A stretch of 64,000 nt of DNA from Takakia lepidozioides (GCA_030704615.1 CM060734.1:9364001-9428000), one strand, 5' to 3'; counted from the stretch's first letter, positions 10,334 to 20,836 are shown. Numbers and translations: made by a program. The notes: generated by a model not told the origin, from the sequence alone.

Positions 10334-10558
10334 GGACTGAACGAAGGAACGCTAGAACTTCAAGAAAGAGGCCGAAGGTTCGTGAAACGATCTGCTGATG
10401 GAAACGTTAATCACTGGCTGACTCGTAATAACTAGTGGCGATTCAAGCCTCGTGGTGTCTGATCATGTTCAGGGAGTTGAAGCATTGCATAATTGGAAGT
10501 TGTGAAACAACCGTTTAAAAGAGTTTATATACTACAAGTTTCTCAATAATGGTACCTG

Positions 10559-10880
10559 CGTTTAGTGGTTAAGGAAGTTATTTGCGCATCATAGGGCAAA
10601 GGTTCAATAGTTAAATTACTGCTTGTATCCTCACAAATCCATCTTGGTCTGTTGGTTAGGGACCTTCGCTGCATCGCCAAGGTTGAGGGATCAACTCTCA
10701 TTTGTTACAACTGAGTTAGTTTTTGCTTATACTTCTTTTAATAAAAAGAACCTTTGTAATAGCCCTATAAGTACTTAGATAGACAGGTTGGTTTTGAATA
10801 TAACTTGAGGGACTTACCAGTTAGAGATTTCGCTTGCACATTCGAGGTTGGGGTTTCAAATCCCAATAGCCGCCACACTG
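10559..10880 (+). repeat. Three tRNA-like (SINE-like) segments in a row
   Basis: Three stretches have paired box A-like and box B-like motifs of RNA polymerase III promoters: about 10560-10615 (TAGTGGTTAAGGAAG then GGTTCAATAG), 10645-10700 (TGTTGGTTAGGGACC then GGGATCAACTC), and 10810-10870 (ACCAGTTAGAG then GGTTTCAAATCCC). A CGCTTGCA/CGCTGCAT-type segment lies between boxes in the last two. They do not fold into complete tRNAs by eye, so tRNA-derived SINE remnants are more likely than genes. Confidence 0.4.
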
Positions 10881-11410
10881 CTTCCTATAATTAGTTTTGA
10901 TTCTCTTCTTTTATTTTGGTTATAGTAATATTGTTTGTTGGGCTGATCTTTTCCTCAAAATGATCTAATTAATTATATATTCTTGACTCACCTAGATTAA
11001 TGGGTACTAGTAAGAACTAAATAAATCAGTATCTCTATCATTTGAACATATACATAAAGTTATTCAAAAAGAAAAGAAATACTAAAGTTGATTAATTGAA
11101 ATTAATTTGTTGTTGTTTACTGAATAATTAATATTTACACTAGATATCTCTCCTCTAAAATAACCATAACCCTTATACCAAGGGTAATTATACATTCGCA
11201 TTGCTTATTCCTGGACTATTGTTTTCGTAAATACGTTAGTGAGTTAGTACTAACTGTTGGTTACAAATTACAAATGCAAAACACTTATAACATAGAAAAA
11301 TTATAATCCACACTAGCAGCACCCTCGGGGCTAGGCGGCGCCTTCGGGACCTAACCTAGCTCTGTCTAACACGAACCCTAAATTAAGTATGCACTCGTTA
11401 ATGGGATGCA
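10881..11410. other. AT-rich stretch, no gene
   Basis: Strongly AT-rich with many stops in all frames, ending in a short GC-richer segment (11310-11350, GCAGCACCCTCGGGG). No feature was recognised. Confidence 0.5.
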
Positions 11411-11631
11411 TTAATGATTGACATGCGCCGGTACGTCCAGACTGGGAAGGTGAAACACTTCCGCCAAGTACTTCTCCGTCAATAGAATCTGTGTGTCACG
11501 GACATTTGTGCTTCGAGTGCTGGTGTTGTAATTCTCCAAGAACTCCTTGCATAGCTCGTCGTGCTTAAGGTTCCAGTCCAGCATGGTGATGAAGTATCGC
11601 GGGCCAAGACTATCCAACGTCTCATGTGCGG
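11411..11631 (-). pseudogene. N-terminal piece of the F3 third ORF
   Basis: Encodes HETLDSLGPRYFITMLDWNL, then LCKEFLENYN and ILLTEKYLAEVFHLPSLDV before a stop. The style (a conserved aromatic helix, then V-x-T-x-I-L-L-T-x-x-x-x-A-E-V-F-x-L-P) resembles N-terminal regions of plant retroelement-associated ORFs. It is on the same strand as the 8450-5886 part. Its upstream end at about 11620-11631 abuts the oppositely oriented RNase H, an inversion breakpoint. Confidence 0.45.
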
Positions 11632-13462
11632 CACCAGTCTATAGACGGCTGAAGCAAGATGCCGAATACCGATGGTCTCCAGCTTGCCAGGAATCATTTG
11701 ATTCACTAAAAAGGGCACTCACAGCGGCACCAATTCTGATAAATCCAAGATGGGATTTACCATTTCATGTACACAGTGATGCATCAGACATTGCTTTGGG
11801 GGCAGTTCTAGCTCAGAATGTGACGGGCACAATAGATTCACCAATCTATTATGCAAGCAGATTGTTGACAGCAGCCGAGAAGAACTATAGCACCACAGAA
11901 AGGGAAGCATTGGCAATGATTTATGTTGTTCAAAAGTTTCGGCATTATTTACTTGACAATTGATTTAAGTTTATTGTTGATCATCAAGCTCTAGTTCATT
12001 TACCAAATCGACCACTAGCTAGTGGCAGGGTTGCTCGATGGTTATTGCTTCTTCATGAGTATGATTTTGAAGTTGTTCATAAACCAGGAAGATTACATGT
12101 TACAGCAGATCATTTGTCAATGATTACTACAGGAGAACCAGCCACGGTGGTAGAGGATCAACTTCCCGACGCATTTCTGTTTGCTGTTCAACTAGAAGCA
12201 CAAGATGAAGAGACAGATCCTACAGACGCTCTGGGAGTGTTTCAAGGAGACTATGACCTCCCAGATTCTCTTAAACTCATGGATGACACTGATGAAGAAG
12301 AGGACTCATCAGATGAAGATGAACCTCTTGATGAAGGACCTATGATTGAGGAAGAGATCCAGAAGAAGAAGATGACAAGGAAAACAAAAAAACAAACAAT
12401 CAAGAATTGGCCAATATCAGTATTGGAGCTTATATAGTTACCAAAGAAGAATCAGAAGACATTCAGAATCAAGATCAAGACGATTGGCAATGGCCAATCA
12501 AATACTATCTGAACACATGGAAATTTCCTGAAGACTACACCAAAGATGACAGGAGAAAGCTTTCAATGAAAAGCAAGCCATACACAGTAATCAAGGGAAT
12601 TCTGTTTAAAAGAGGAATTGACTCCATAATGAGAAGATGTGTGAACAAAGAACAAGCCAAAACAGTGATGCAAGAGCTACACGAAGGAATTGCAGGAGGA
12701 CACTTCAGTTCGGACCTGACAGCAAAGAAGATATTATTAGTAGGTTACTGGTGGCCTACTGTATTTGGAGACACTTATGAACACTGTCAACAGTGTGATG
12801 TTTGCCAGAGGATGGGACCAGTAGAACGAACTGGGAAGGGTGCTATGCACCCAATACTACCACCAGAACCATTTTAACGCTGGGGGCTAGACTTCGTGGG
12901 GCCCATTAAACCTCCAGCAAGGTACACACAGAACCAATACATCCTCATAGCCACTGACTACACTACCAAATGGGTAGAGGCCAAGGCACTAAGAGACAAC
13001 ACTGCCTGATCGACAGCCAAATTCTTATATGAAAACATCATCACACGATTTGGTTGCCCACAATTCGTCAGTGATCAAGGATCACATTTTATAAATGATG
13101 TCATAAAATGCTTGATGGAGGAGTTCATGAATGTATATCACAAGAGTACTGCTTACTATCCCCAAGGAAATGGCTAGGCCGAATCTACCAACAAGATATT
13201 ATGCACTACTTTAACCAAGATAGTAAATGCCAATCGTACAGATTGGGACACCAAAATGAACAGAGCACTATGGGCATTCAGGACATCATACAAGGTGACC
13301 ATGAAACATACACCATTTCAATTGGTGTATGGAGCAGAGGCACTATTACCCATTGAATGTATGATACCCACACTACGAATCGGAACTCATGAACGATGGG
13401 GTTTAGAGGAATCTCTACGAGTCAGAGAATATGAGTTATTTCATCTGGAAGAAGTTCGGGCA
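11628..13462 (+). pseudogene. F3 pol fragment: RNase H and integrase (broken)
   Basis: Opens at AAPVYRRLKQDAEYRW, the end of a gypsy reverse transcriptase, and continues with RNase H (HVHSDASDIALGAVL, STTEREALAM). A hydrophilic spacer follows, then the integrase zinc-binding region (HEGIAGGHF..., CQQCDVC) and the catalytic core ([30 protein letters not shown], and the E of AEST). In-frame stops occur at about 11961 (TGA), 12876 (TAA), 13007 (TGA) and 13176 (TAG), and a frame change near 12420. The reverse transcriptase proper is absent. It is oriented opposite to the F3 gag-PR part and interpreted as an inverted internal block. Confidence 0.75.
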
Positions 13463-13997
13463 GACGCTTCTGTAGGGCATATGTGTTGGCCATGGTTCAC
13501 CATACGGTATACGGGGTGGTAATGCTGTCCCCCAGATGAATGGTGGTCTAGCCGTAGTGGTGCCCTGAACTCGTATTGCCACCTGTCTTAGTACATGCCG
13601 ATTCACCGTGTCGTGATGAATGTAGTATGCACTGGTGGTTTCACGCTCCTCATCTGCAGTTTGGTCTTCCTCGTTGGCATATAAGTCATGTATAAGGGCT
13701 TTGTCATGTATCCCTTTGTAGCCTTTTAATTTGTTAATATTAATTCGTCCCACGAATTCTTGTTCCAAGGTCTGCAAATCAACAGTTCCATTGTCATGTA
13801 CCTTTTTGATTTGAAATGGTCCCATCCATGGCATTTTCAATTTTCCGCCCAGTTTGATCTTCTTGATTTTTGGTAACCATAAAACAATGTCCCCGTCCTG
13901 GAAAGATTTTTCTTTCCCTTCGGATATTTTTTTTCTTCGCTGTTCTTGAATTCGTGCCATGTTATCTAACGAATACGAAGCAGCCAACGAGTCACTG
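13463..13997 (-). pseudogene. Integrase C-terminal domain of F3, locally inverted
   Basis: The minus-strand ORF starts SLAASYSLDNMARIQEQRRK and contains FQDGDIVLWLPK and LKMPWMGPFQIKKV, then DLQTLEQEFVGRININKLK. This is the GPF-type C-terminal domain that normally follows the integrase core. The + strand integrase stops being readable exactly where this begins (YELFHLEEVRADA at about 13430-13460). Inverting about 13463-13997 joins the two in the expected order. Confidence 0.6.
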
Positions 13998-14700
13998 CTT
14001 ATGTTAAACTCTGAGATGTACGCTCCAGATTACCCCCACCGACCATGGTAATCATACACCACTAACCATCGATCATAACACGGAGGAAGAACGACGGCGC
14101 AATCCAACGGATTGCCAAAAGACGGCGGATGATAAGGGCAAAGCCATTAAACCAAGCTGCAAGTACTGCGCACACGCCGCCCATCTAAAAACAGACCACA
14201 TACCAAAATGGATGAACACATCCAAGATGGATGAACGTAAACTGACCAAAACCGGACAATCATCAACAACCATCAGTTCGATCCAAGACAAACCACAAAG
14301 AAAACACCAACGGAAGAAAATCAGGCACATCCAGAAAAGGGATGAAGTTTACTCAAAACCGTTACCAGAAGCTAAATGCTTCTTGGTAAGCTTGGGCCCA
14401 GCAATTAAAGCTAATTGTGCTTTAAACCTAGGCAGACAGCAGGACATAATTACCTCCACGAGAACCTCGAGAGAAGTTACAGAAGAAGCCTACAGAGGAG
14501 AACCCCTACTTAAACCCAAAAACGAACTCCTCACCTTCTCTTTCACAAACTGGAAATTGCTGTCTACACAACTTCCAGTGTGCTTCATACTGCTTGTGAT
14601 ACAGGAATTGGTGCTCCAATTCCTTACAGCAACAACAAAACTAAGGGAAATGGCAGGCACCAAGCGGAAGGCACCAAGTTCTTATGCGCAAGTGAATTTC
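13998..14700 (+). other. F3 linker with probable start of the third ORF
   Basis: Non-coding by eye up to about 14640, then ATGGCAGGCACCAAG at 14650 opens MAGTKRKAPSSYA, a plausible basic N-terminus for the third ORF. Inverting about 11.63-14.70 kb would place it directly before HETLDSLGPRYF at 11631 on the minus strand. Confidence 0.35.
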
Positions 14701-17631
14701 AAAATCAGCCCAGCGTTGCAGAAAATCGAGGAGGACGCAGATATGACTTGTTTTGATCCATTTTTTATCGTGAGAGTCTGACTTCCCCACTCGTGGTGTG
14801 ATTGGGCTTGTGTTAACCACGGTCGGCCAAGTAGTAGCGAATATCCTTTTGCCACATCCTCCATTCTGAGAATGGTTACTGATACTTCGTATACCAGTCC
14901 TACTACTTCCATTGCAAGTCGTCTGATGATACCCAATGGCTGCACTTTTCGTTGATCGGCCATTCGCACCGTGAATGGAGCAGGTTCCATGTGCCCCAAT
15001 CCTAGTGACTTCTTCATCTTCTCTATCATGATATTCACTCCGGATCCTCCATCGATGAGTACATCCGTTACCAGCTTCCGTCCAATACGTACTTGTATTA
15101 CTGGTATTGCTTCGTTGTAGTCTGGAGTTTGTTGTATAGTTGTGGGTTTAATCGTGTAAACCTCTGGTGTTGGTTTTTGTTTTGGTGTGGGAGTCAATGC
15201 CTCAATTTCCCGAAATAAAGTTTTCTTGCAGTGTGGAGCAATTTTTAATAATTGTCCAATGGTAATTTGGGTCTTGGTCTGGCAGATTACTTCAGCCAAT
15301 TCTGTTTCCGTGGTTGCATTTGTGGTCTTCATTGTTGGTCTAATTTGATTATCTGGAGTTGGCTCTCCAGAAGGTATATGGGTTCCCTCTTGCATTTGAG
15401 CTATGGCTTTACTTACCTCCTGGTGTAAGCTCTTTTCCTCCTGCCATGCTGCACTTTTTGGATATTATTTTCGTTCTTCTTCAATCTCTTTATCTGGAGG
15501 CTTCTGTTTCTTGGCCTGAGCTTCAGCCGAGAATTTTGTTTCCGCAGGTCAATTTCGGCGCCATTTTAGTTGCAATCCCCAGCCTTCAGCCGGGTATTTG
15601 GTTTCCGGACCCAATTTCGGCGCCGTTATCGGCTGCACTCCGGTGGCTTCAGCCGAGTATTTGGTTTCCGGGGCCCGTTTCGGCGCCGTTATCGCCTGCA
15701 CTCTGGAGGATGCAGCCGGGTATTTGGTTGGCGGAGCCCAATTACTTTCACCATTGTTGGCTTCACTCCCGAGCCTTCAGCCTGCTATTTCTTTTCCTGT
15801 GCCCAATTACGGCACCGTTATACCCAACCATCCTGCACTTCTGCAACAGTACTATCCACGGTTATAGGTCGCCATTGCGTTTTCGGAGTCTGCAAACCCG
15901 GATCCTAATTCCGCTTGCGTCTCTCCACTACAGGAGTTACCACACTCACGGCTACACTTGGTCCGGCTTCCATATTTCCCACTTCTGCCTTATGCTTGAT
16001 TCGCAGCTGACATTCATGTTTCCAGTGTCCCTCTTTCTTGCAATAGTGGCATCTCGTGATTTCTTTGTTTCTGGGTTGATGTTCTCTATCCCGTGGTGGA
16101 TAGTCATCTCGTGGCCTCTGATAACGATTACCCATATTGTATCGTCTTGGTCCATCCGATCCCTGTCGGATTTGGACTTAGTGTACCCCCACCTCTCGTG
16201 TGTACCCACTCTTCTTGGCCCGTTGATTGTAAATACAATGGCTGGTATTATGATTGTTCATATGACAAATATCACAGTATTTGTCTTTCATGTGGCATTC
16301 TGTTGCCAAGTGTCATGCAGTCCCGCATTTGTGACACCGTGTTGCCTTTCGTGGCCCTTCATCTTTAAAATTCTTGATAGCCTCTGCTATCTTCTGATCC
16401 AAAGTGGTTTTGTCAATCACTTCTTTCTTCTTTTGCTTGGGCTTTTCTTCATCATCAGTTTTTCTTCTTCCAAGGGATCCTTGGAATCTTTACTTCTGCT
16501 CTGATGAAATCCCAATTCCAATTTCTTTGCAGTTCTTACTGCTTCAGCCAAAGTGTTGTTAGGCATGACTGTAACCATGGTTACATATTCAGGACGAAGT
16601 CCGTTGATGAACCATGATTTTTGCAAGTCATCACCTGGTGCTTGAGGTAGCTTCCTGATCAGAGTCTTCATTCTCTCCAGGTAGTCGACTACCAATTCTT
16701 TCTTTTCTGTCTCAGGTTTTGTAATCCTGTGAAGATTTCAGACGTGGATTTGTTGGATCTATATTGTTCTTGAAACGCGGCTCTCATATCCGCCCAATTT
16801 GCAAAGTGATTGGCTAGAAAGGTTGCCAACCATTCAATGCTTTTTTCTGGCCATTGAACAAGGAAATAATCAGATCTTTTCCTGATCTGTTGTTTCATTG
16901 TAAATGGTGCACATGTTCTCAAATTGATTAAGATGGATATCCGGATCAGATTTCCCATCATATAAAGGAAACGGCGGTCTGGTTTTGCTTGCTGCTAAAG
17001 CCATTGGTGCTGTTGGTGCAACTGGTTGTCCAAACTGGAATGGTCCCGCTGCTGCTGGCTGTGGTGGTGTTGGGATTGTCAAGGCTAGTGGTGTTGTTGG
17101 TGTTTGTCTTCCAAACAATGATTCAAAGCTAGGAGGTCCTTGTACCAATGATAGCCGTCTTCCAGCTGTTGTCCCTACTAAGCTTAATGAATCTTTAAAA
17201 GCTTTGAGTGCAGTCCTGGTTATCCTTTCTAGAGAAGTAGTTTCACTTTTTTCCCCTTCTTCACTCAGAATATTCTCAAATCTTTCTTCCAATATTTCAG
17301 CAAAACCTCGATTTGGACTTGTTACTGTAGAAGGTCCTTCAGATCTTTCTTGTGGTAACCATTCGCCAAGTGCATTACTTGCAACTCCTTCTGGTGTGGT
17401 GTTCTCACTTTCCAAAGATCCGATTTCCTAATCTTCTAGTTTATCACTGTCAATTTGTCTTGATGTCTCACTTTGAATAATATTCAAGTTTTGTAATTTT
17501 GGGAACTCTTTTCTCAATCGAGCTTCCCTTTCTGCAGCATATTTCTCTATTCTTTCAGCTCTGTCTTGCTTAGCTTTTTCCTTAATTTCCTCATTCATTC
17601 CCACATCATATACAGAATTCCTTTTCAGCAC
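14700..17631 (-). pseudogene. F3 gag and aspartic protease (broken)
   Basis: Gag starts at about 17631 (MLKRNSVYDVG) with a charged helix. A Pro/Ala-rich linker follows (17200-17000), then the capsid-like region (FPLYDGKSDPDIHLNQFE, WLATFLANHFANWADMRAAF, LRPEYVTMVTVMPNNTL). Three CCHC zinc knuckles come next: CHKCGTA-stop-HLATEC at about 16340, CDICHMNNHNTSHC at about 16270 and CHYCKKEGHWKHEC at about 16040. After a 19-residue repeat linker comes the retropepsin, with VLIDGGSGVNIM at about 15045 and LLLGRPWL near the end. Stops (e.g. 17428, about 16333) and frameshifts (about 16870, 16690) break it. No reverse transcriptase follows; the next coding block is inverted. Confidence 0.75.
15520..15830 (-). 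repeat. About 57-bp tandem repeats in the gag-protease linker
   Basis: Four to five units. On - they encode variants of ETKYPAEAxGVQxITAPKxxP (about 19 residues). The GGCGCC in each unit is part of the Ala-Pro codons and is not one of the MULE palindromes. Confidence 0.65.
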
Positions 17632-18211
17632 CCTTTAATAAGCCTTGGTATGTCACTAAAGAAAAATTATAGTGGTCTCTACCATTTCGCCAAGATTTAC
17701 CCTATCTTGCCAGAATCCGTATCACGACTTAATTTTCCTTTACTGATTGATCACCAATCTTTTAATGGGCACAATAATACCATTTGTCTTTCTCAGTGTA
17801 TCTGACTTGTAACAAGTCTTTGGGTATTCAGTACTCCACTGCTTCTATGATCATATGACAATATTCATAATTTGAACATCATTCCCTGAAAATATAACTA
17901 GTGTAGCAAACTTTTCTGATTGGGATTAGAGTAATCAATAAAGCTAGACGAGACAACCATTCTTCACTTCTGATTCTACATTCCCAAGGCGCTCGTGTAA
18001 TACTGATCACTCCTCCCTTTAATCCCCATTTGTCATCTTCTTTCGCAAATGAAAGAAAGATCTTCTGTTGTATTGCTATTGGTAAGCCATGAATTTTTTT
18101 CAGGAATGCTTTCCATTCCTCTGCTTCCGTTGACTCGTTCCTTTGTGATTTCAAGAAATCACTGAGTAACCATCCTTCCTTGAGTTTACTTGAACTCAAC
18201 ATACCGTTAGT

Positions 18212-18230
18212 CCCCAGTATGGTCGCCAAA
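18212..18230 (-). other. Primer-binding site of F3
   Basis: On -, TTTGGCGACCATACTGGGG directly follows the LTR end CAGTTAACA. This layout is typical of plant gypsy elements whose leader starts TTTGGCG. The cognate tRNA was not assigned. Confidence 0.6.
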
Positions 18231-18772
18231 TGTTAACTGCTGGTTTATGACTTAGACAAAACAGGCTCTCAGCACTACTGCCCATCTCCCAAGACATGCA
18301 ACAAAGGTTGTCCGACGGTATGCTTGCAGAAACGATTACAAAGTAATCGTTAAGGATAGCTAAACCGTGGCCGTCGTATGAATCAATATCTCTATAGGTT
18401 GCTTAATCCTATTGATTAAGCCCAACCTACAGTCTCATTGGCCTAAAAGAGCTTAGTTGGAAAAACTGAAGTCTCTTTGTTTATACAATCAAATGGTAGT
18501 CAAGACAAAACAAGAGCTATTCTGAGATGATACACATTCTCACCATCTCACGTTCTCTCATAATGCACATTCTCTCCATCTCTCGTTCACTCTACACAGA
18601 GATACTTCGAATAACATGGCTTTACTTCAGAGTTCATCACATCATAGCATAAGTACATATCGAATCACTCTGAGTCCACTGAATACACACTGATCACTGA
18701 TACCTTCTAAGTTGCGTGCAGCCCTTTTATACTATGCTCGAAAGAGCCGTTATAGCCTGCAATCGTTATGCA
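18231..18772 (-). repeat. 5' LTR of F3
   Basis: About 542 bp, starting TGCATAACG and ending TTAACA on -. It contains a clear TATA box (AGTATAAAAGGG at about 18727-18738), i.e. the promoter of the element, and repeated GAGAGAATGTG motifs. To its right, chromovirus F1 sequence begins abruptly (AAGGGAGGGCTCAGAGATGG), marking the insertion site. The second LTR lies outside the window or is lost. Confidence 0.65.
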
Positions 18773-19401
18773 AAGGGAGGGCTCAGAGATGGTATCTTGA
18801 GAGAATGTTATGATGGCCCGCTTGCAGGCCACGCGGAGCCAAGCGCATCGCGGCGTTCTTGAAGAAACAGTATTTCAAGCCCAAACTAAGGGAGGAGGCC
18901 GAGGAGTATGTCAAGACATGTGCCACATGCCAGCAAAACCGGAGCGAAAACAAGAAGCAAGCGGGGCTGTTACAACCTTTGCCAATTCCAGAGGGGTGTT
19001 GGGAAAATGTCTCGATGGATTTCATGACTGTGTTGCCGCTGTCAAAAGGATTCAATGCAATCATAGTGGTGGTGGATAGGTTCGGTAAAATGGGCCATTT
19101 CATCCCCACCAAGGAGACGACAACGGCACAAGAGACGGGGCAACTTTACTTCGCCCACGTCTTCAAGCATCATGGACTCCCGAAGGATATTGTCTCGGAC
19201 CGCGATCCAAAGTTTACAAGTAAATTTTGGAGGGCACTTTGGAAGAAGATGGGGACGAGGCTCAAGATGAGCACGGCCTTTCGACCTACAACAGACGGCC
19301 AAACGGAAAGAGTGAACTCCGTGGTGAAGCAGATCTTGCGGAAGTATGTGTCGGTAGACCAGTCGGACTGGGTAGAACACTTGGATGCGGTAGATTTCTG
19401 T
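18773..19401 (+). pseudogene. F1-a chromovirus integrase, first piece
   Basis: Starts within the stretch equivalent to [20 protein letters not shown] of the full F1 copy. It continues through the integrase zinc region (EYVKTCATCQQN) and core (SMDF-like [38 protein letters not shown]: the D, D and E of the DDE core) to WVEHLDAVDFC. It is cut at 19401 by MULE B and resumes at 34752 with [13 protein letters not shown] frameshift near 18830-18860 separates the first 25 codons. It is truncated on the left by F3. Confidence 0.8.
19393..19401. repeat. Left target-site duplication of MULE B
   Basis: GATTTCTGT, repeated exactly at 34743-34751. The two copies flank the 15.3-kb element and both read in frame with the split integrase codons (DFC and FCYNN). 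Confidence 0.85.
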
Positions 19402-19456
19402 GGGGGCTGCTATTTCATGAGCCATGAGCCATGAGCGGCATGAGCCATGAGCAGAG
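19402..19456 (+). repeat. Left terminal inverted repeat of MULE B
   Basis: GGGGGCTGCTATTTCATGAG followed by tandem CATGAGC units (CATGAGCCATGAGC, GCGGCATGAGC). It pairs with 34690-34742 reverse-complemented (GAGGTTTACTATTTCATGAG and then CATGAGC units). Further CATGAGC motifs occur at about 19476. Confidence 0.8.
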
Positions 19457-19864
19457 TCGTAAGTGTGGAAAAAAACATGAGCAGCACTATTTTCCGGAAA
19501 TGAGTGTCCGCGGGAATAAGGTTTAGGGTGCCACGGTCATAGGGGGAGAAGGACCTCCCGATGAAGGAGGTTCGGCAATGTTATTTAGAATTATATATTG
19601 AAAGGCAATGTTTCGCGAATGGTAGGGTGGTACTGCTCTGTACAATGGGGGCCCATTTCAGCCTACCAGCCACTTGCAAAATCCACCCACACTCCCAATC
19701 CCAAATGAAATGAGCAATGACGCATTCTGGGAACGATGGACACAGAATAGAATAAAAAGAGGGCACAATGAGGTTTTTATTGATCCACATGAATTGCATT
19801 TGAAGCACGTCTACTGTGCTGATTGTGCCATCAAATCTTTAGCCCTGTGCCTACTGAATACAAG
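19457..19864. other. Left subterminal region of MULE B, no gene
   Basis: AT-rich in part. A 78-codon ORF on + (from 19674) shows no recognisable motif and was not called. Confidence 0.5.
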
Positions 19865-20575
19865 TCACGTTGTCAATGGGACTTCGACTGCTCTCAGAAC
19901 TAGCTCATGAGTCATGGGGCTCCTCCATGTAAAGTCGATTGCAGCCGTTGTACCGCCCCTAGTGATGTTCACCACAATGTCCTGCCCTTCAATCATACCA
20001 CCATCGAATATGGAAATCTTCACGTTTTCGTCGTCCACACCAATGCGAATGTCCCCATACAATGGAGAAGAGGAGCGCACTCCTTGAGGAGAATAGGTCT
20101 CTCCGATGGAGTCCACCCACATCCAGTGGCAGCAGTTCCACCGCAACAGCATAGCAGTGCGCCTTCTTCTGCATGGGTGACCGTCGTAGCTGGGAAAATC
20201 GGAATCAAGGATGCGCAGGAGCCACGGCCTCCTCAGACCAAGATCGTCACCCCGCTCGAAGGCGTAGTGGCCTACGATATACTCAAAAGCCACCAATGTT
20301 TCCACAATCGAACCAGTATCTTCTGTGTAATCTGTGTACCAGATAACAATGTCTCCCGATGTGGCCGAATACATTGCATAATCGATGCCTCCAAATGGGC
20401 AGTCGTCCCGGTTCCGGAAGCACGGCATCCTTGCAAAGGAGGACCTGAGGACGACTTGGATGCAGATGACAATGACCTTGCGGACAGCTACGAAGCCCTT
20501 AGATTTTGGAAATGATGCGAAGCGGAAGAGCAGTCCAGCCTCCAATAATGGAGCATCTGGGTCCCACGTACCCAC
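19865..20575 (-). CDS. Unknown cargo protein, paralogue 1 (divergent pair)
   Basis: Up to 236 codons; the conserved part starts near MPCFRNRDDCPFGGIDYAMY. Shared blocks with the neighbour at 20837 are SGDIVIWYTDYTED, the EYIVGHYAFERG block, RTAMLLRWNCCHW, PLYGDIRIG, FDGGMIEGQDIVV and ELVLRAVEVP. Alternating hydrophobic strands and paired Cys/Trp suggest a compact beta-rich domain, but I recognise no family. No signal peptide or membrane span is clear. The start is uncertain because homology extends upstream of the internal Met (VLRSSFARMPC against VLRYSFSRMPC). The two genes diverge from a 260-bp spacer that contains a hybrid palindrome (20658-20680). Unbroken length and conservation between paralogues argue for past selection. 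Confidence 0.55.
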   Translation of the reverse strand: MGTWDPDAPLLEAGLLFRFASFPKSKGFVAVRKVIVICIQVVLRSSFARMPCFRNRDDCPFGGIDYAMYSATSGDIVIWYTDYTEDTGSIVETLVAFEYIVGHYAFERGDDLGLRRPWLLRILDSDFPSYDGHPCRRRRTAMLLRWNCCHWMWVDSIGETYSPQGVRSSSPLYGDIRIGVDDENVKISIFDGGMIEGQDIVVNITRGGTTAAIDFTWRSPMTHELVLRAVEVPLTT

Positions 20576-20836
20576 CGACGGAGGTGGATGAACCCATACA
20601 TCTTTCTCATCAAGAAGTTATAGTTTGAGATCTGCCACCGAAGTCCATCCCCCCGGATGGAAATTCGGCGCCGCATTTACATCAAAGAGGGGATGGACTT
20701 CGTCGTGTCCAGTGGCTATCGGCCCACCTGGCAGTGACTGCCCATAGTTTGCATGGCAGGGTAGGAAACTGAAACGGCTACATTCATGAAGCGGCCAATC
20801 TTCATCGGTCCAGGATCCTGTAGGGGGGAAATTTAA
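20576..20836. promoter_or_regulatory. Shared upstream region of the divergent cargo pair
   Basis: 260 bp between the two outward-reading paralogues. It contains one palindrome at 20658-20680, GGAAATTCGG-CG-CCGCATTTAC, i.e. one MULE A-type half-site and one MULE B-type half-site. No TATA box was evident. Confidence 0.35.

Larger units (their letters stand above)
8456..11400. other. Insertion interrupting the F3 third ORF
   Basis: The minus-strand third ORF stops being readable at about 11411 (PSLDVPAHVNH) and resumes at about 8450 (LADLFENLNQ). The 2.9 kb between has a different character: an F-box/kelch fragment, a CT-rich promoter-like stretch, an array of about 80-bp repeats, three tRNA-like segments and AT-rich DNA. 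No terminal repeats or target duplication were recognised, so its nature (nested element, captured DNA or rearrangement) is open. Confidence 0.45.
5741..18772 (-). mobile_element. F3: rearranged minus-strand gypsy-type LTR element with third ORF
   Basis: Read on -, from right to left: LTR (18772-18231), primer-binding site, gag with three zinc knuckles, linker repeats, protease (to about 14700). Then comes a block in the opposite orientation (about 11628-14700) with RNase H, integrase and the start of a third ORF, followed by the rest of the third ORF (11631-11411 and 8450-5886). Inverting the block restores gag-PR-RNaseH-IN-third ORF, with the reverse transcriptase missing. About 2.9 kb (8456-11400) interrupts the third ORF. 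MULE A abuts or interrupts the 3' end; the 3' LTR is not in the window. The element is inserted in chromovirus F1-a at 18773. Confidence 0.65.

Noticed and set aside
10641-10715. A true tRNA gene
   Set aside because: Box A- and B-like motifs are present but no complete cloverleaf or anticodon stem could be drawn.
15598-15830. GGCGCC-containing repeats as MULE palindromes
   Set aside because: They lack the second arm and are codons of a 19-residue protein repeat in the F3 linker.
15359-16504. 381-codon plus-strand ORF, hydrophobic, resembling a membrane protein
   Set aside because: It is antisense to F3 gag and protease, whose zinc knuckles and DGGSG motif on - are clear; hydrophobicity comes from the complement of polar codons.
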